A stretch of 64,000 nucleotides of DNA from Hoeflea_A sp965228785 (GTDB taxonomy: Bacteria > Pseudomonadota > Alphaproteobacteria > Rhizobiales > Rhizobiaceae): positions 3,224,001-3,288,000 of the forward strand of contig CBDDIF010000002.1 of NCBI GenBank assembly GCA_965228785.1. Direction: 5' to 3'. Below the pieces are notes generated by a model. The model worked only from the letters and a program-made list of their open reading frames with translations, was not told where the DNA came from and ran no database searches. The position numbers and the translations under genes are program-made. Below are positions 62,509 through 64,000 of this stretch, in pieces. Numbering within the stretch: position 1 is the stretch's first letter; every line of letters begins with the position of its first letter.

Positions 62509-63540
62509 TCAGGTCAATGCACCGAATCCCCAACCCGCCAGCATTGATCCGATGACCGCCAGCGCAAGGTAGAGAAGAAAAGGCTTGATCCGCAGGACCG
62601 GGAAGATCGCCATCGCGCCCCAGATGCTGACCACGCCGCCGGAAACCAGAAAGGCCATCGCCGCACCGCTGGACATGCCGTGCTCCAGCAGGGCACGGGT
62701 TAGAGGCAGCGCTGCATAGCCGTCGATATAGGCCGGGCCACCAACGATCACTGCCAGCGGTATTGCAAAGGGGCTGTCCTTTCCGACGTAGGCAGCCACC
62801 GCATCCGGCTCCAGCCAGGCGTTCAGCAGGTACTCGGCAGCAAAGGCCGGGGTCAGCACGAGCAGGATCAGGCGCGTCATCGACCAGCAATCGCGAAGAA
62901 AGTGCGACCGCCGCGAAGCATCGCGCCAGATGCGCGGTTCGAAATCCTGTCGCTGTGAGCCGCAAGTTCCGCAGCCGCCGCCCAGTGACCCGACAATCCG
63001 GTTCGATCGCAACGGAGATACCGCCCACGGCTTGCGCACATAAAGCGCTGTTACGGCACCGCCGAAGAGACCGAGCCCGATGGCAGCCAGTGTCTTGCCA
63101 ACGGCATATTCCCAGCCCAGCGTCGCCACCGTCGCCGACAGCATGGCCGGGCCGGTGATCGGAGACGCCAGCCAGAATGCCATGACAGGCGGCAGGGGAA
63201 CACCGGCCGCAAGAAGGCCGGCCATCAGGGGCAGGACCGTCACACCACAAACGGGCAGCAAGGCTCCGACAACCGTCGCCGCCACGACGGTCTGCACCAT
63301 TCGACCGTGGAACACCGCGGCAACACGGTCGCCTGCCCCGCTGGCGGTGATCCATGCCGCAAGCAGAATGCCCGGGATGACAAGCGGTGTGACATGGATC
63401 ATGCCCCACACCACGAAGGTCGCGGTGTCCAGGACGAAACCGGGACGCCAGACGACGAGCAGGATCAGCGCTAATGCCAGAAGCAAGACTGCGTGGGCTG
63501 GTCTGAACCGGACTGTGTGTATGATCTGTGAAACCGACAT
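62509..63540 (-). CDS. YraQ/ArsP-type (DUF318) permease
   Basis: The 343-residue membrane protein has about nine hydrophobic helices (HAVLLLALALILLVVWRPGF, HVTPLVIPGILLAAWITASG, LMAGLLAAGVPLPPVMAFWL, ILLVLTPAFAAEYLLNAWLE). A CxxC motif (GGGCGTCGS) lies in the central loop near residue 170, resembling the cysteine-rich centre of YraQ/SO_0444/ArsP-like permeases that export metal or metalloid compounds. The start at 63540 is set by GGAGG. It is divergent from the LysR gene, so the regulator probably controls it. Confidence 0.8.
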   Translation of the reverse strand: MSVSQIIHTVRFRPAHAVLLLALALILLVVWRPGFVLDTATFVVWGMIHVTPLVIPGILLAAWITASGAGDRVAAVFHGRMVQTVVAATVVGALLPVCGVTVLPLMAGLLAAGVPLPPVMAFWLASPITGPAMLSATVATLGWEYAVGKTLAAIGLGLFGGAVTALYVRKPWAVSPLRSNRIVGSLGGGCGTCGSQRQDFEPRIWRDASRRSHFLRDCWSMTRLILLVLTPAFAAEYLLNAWLEPDAVAAYVGKDSPFAIPLAVIVGGPAYIDGYAALPLTRALLEHGMSSGAAMAFLVSGGVVSIWGAMAIFPVLRIKPFLLYLALAVIGSMLAGWGFGALT

Positions 63541-63589
63541 GTCGCCTCCATTCCCTAGTGCTGGAAATATGGAGCCTCTACTGATATTT

Positions 63590-63608
63590 GAGAAACGAGT
63601 AATTTCTC
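63590..63608. promoter_or_regulatory. Inverted repeat between permease and LysR genes
   Basis: GAGAAA (63590-63595) and TTTCTC (63603-63608) with a 7-base spacer lie in the 94-base divergent promoter region. This is the place and shape expected for a LysR-type binding site. Confidence 0.4.
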
Positions 63609-63634
63609 TTTCAGCCATCGGAATTTCAGGTAGT

Positions 63635-64000
63635 ATGACTCAGCATCTCAACAGCGACCACCTGCGCACCTTCCTGGCGATCCATGAAGCCGGCAGCGTG
63701 ACCGGAGGAGCTGCTCTGATCGGCCGTTCGCAATCGGCCACAAGCCTGCAAATCAGGCAACTTGAGGACACCGTGGGGAAACCTCTTTTTCATCGCCACG
63801 GTCGCGGCGTCAGCCTGACCGCTTCGGGTGAGACGCTCTATCCGGTTGCCCGCCGGGTTGTCCGCTCGCTCGACGCGACGCTGGCGGAGCTGCGCGGCGG
63901 CGGATTGAAGGGGAAGCTGCGGATCGGCATGCCGGACGATCACAGCCGATCGGACCTGGCGAACATCGTCGCGGATTTCGCGGTTCGGCATCCGGATGTC
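63635..64000 (+). CDS. LysR family transcriptional regulator, 3' end outside window
   Basis: The frame starts at ATG 63635 (MTQHLNSDHLRTFLAIHEAG) and stays open to the right edge (122 codons). It carries the LysR winged helix-turn-helix: SVTGGAALIGRSQSATSLQI, RQLEDTVGKPLFHRHGRGVS and LTASGETLYPVARRVV, followed by the beginning of the effector domain GKLRIGMPDDHS. Family members have about 300 residues, so about 60 percent is missing. It is divergent from the permease gene. The inducer is unknown. Confidence 0.92.
   Translation, partial: MTQHLNSDHLRTFLAIHEAGSVTGGAALIGRSQSATSLQIRQLEDTVGKPLFHRHGRGVSLTASGETLYPVARRVVRSLDATLAELRGGGLKGKLRIGMPDDHSRSDLANIVADFAVRHPDV

Overview
The window is a high-GC chromosomal segment of an alphaproteobacterium, most likely in the order Hyphomicrobiales (Rhizobiales). 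The evidence is the gene content and order: dnaA, dnaN, recF and a MoeB-like gene in a row with rpsT just upstream of dnaA; adjacent ubiE, ubiB and coaBC; and rpsA, cmk and a CP4-like class II aroA followed by a TIGR02300 gene and tRNA-Ala(GGC). All of these proteins resemble rhizobial versions. The genus cannot be settled from sequence reading alone.

Layout. 1-9 kb is replication and housekeeping: a 2-hydroxyacid dehydrogenase cut by the left edge, a DUF465 protein, MoeB-like enzyme, RecF, DnaN, DnaA, S20, an enoyl-CoA hydratase and MutM, mostly on the minus strand. 9-13 kb on the plus strand carries ubiquinone genes (ubiE, ubiB) and coaBC, whose product has an extra N-terminal ribbon-helix-helix domain. 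13-18.5 kb holds a GMC oxidoreductase, a 269-bp MITE-like palindromic element, a class II glutamine amidotransferase, a small DUF6356 protein, an Lrp/AsnC regulator with a palindrome at its start, a pirin and a cystathionine beta-lyase-like enzyme. 18.5-28 kb has a Tat-exported PhoX phosphatase, a HAMP adenylate cyclase, DUF2855, PrfC, Dut, DUF4864, a 50-residue membrane protein and a ComM/YifB ATPase. 28-36 kb has RNase D, an AspT-type exchanger next to aspartate 4-decarboxylase, a winged-helix/TPR regulator, small membrane and DUF6665 proteins and a sterol-desaturase-type hydroxylase. 36-41 kb is the conserved rpsA-cmk-aroA block ending in tRNA-Ala.

41-56.7 kb, downstream of the tRNA, is accessory. 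It has poorly conserved genes, several of visibly lower G+C, and gene fragments. Two compact operons stand out. One (44.5-46.4 kb) encodes a membrane-anchored coiled-coil protein, a secreted protein and a secreted HExxH metallopeptidase. The other (46.8-49.2 kb, minus) encodes a PlsC-like acyltransferase, a GNAT-like N-acyltransferase and an ATP-grasp enzyme, with a membrane-anchored patatin phospholipase divergent from it; this looks like a lipid-modifying or aminolipid-making locus. After these come a methyltransferase, an orphan CDI-immunity-like gene with an in-frame stop, a secreted protein of unknown function and a 1082-residue protein with a GH64/thaumatin-like N-terminus and a DUF4114 C-terminus.

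56.7-64 kb looks like a catabolic locus: two divergent FAD aromatic monooxygenases around a palindromic operator, a small P-loop kinase, an NTF2-like protein translationally coupled to an MmgE/PrpD protein, and a YraQ/ArsP-type permease divergent from a LysR regulator cut by the right edge. No CRISPR array, complete insertion sequence or convincing replication origin was seen.
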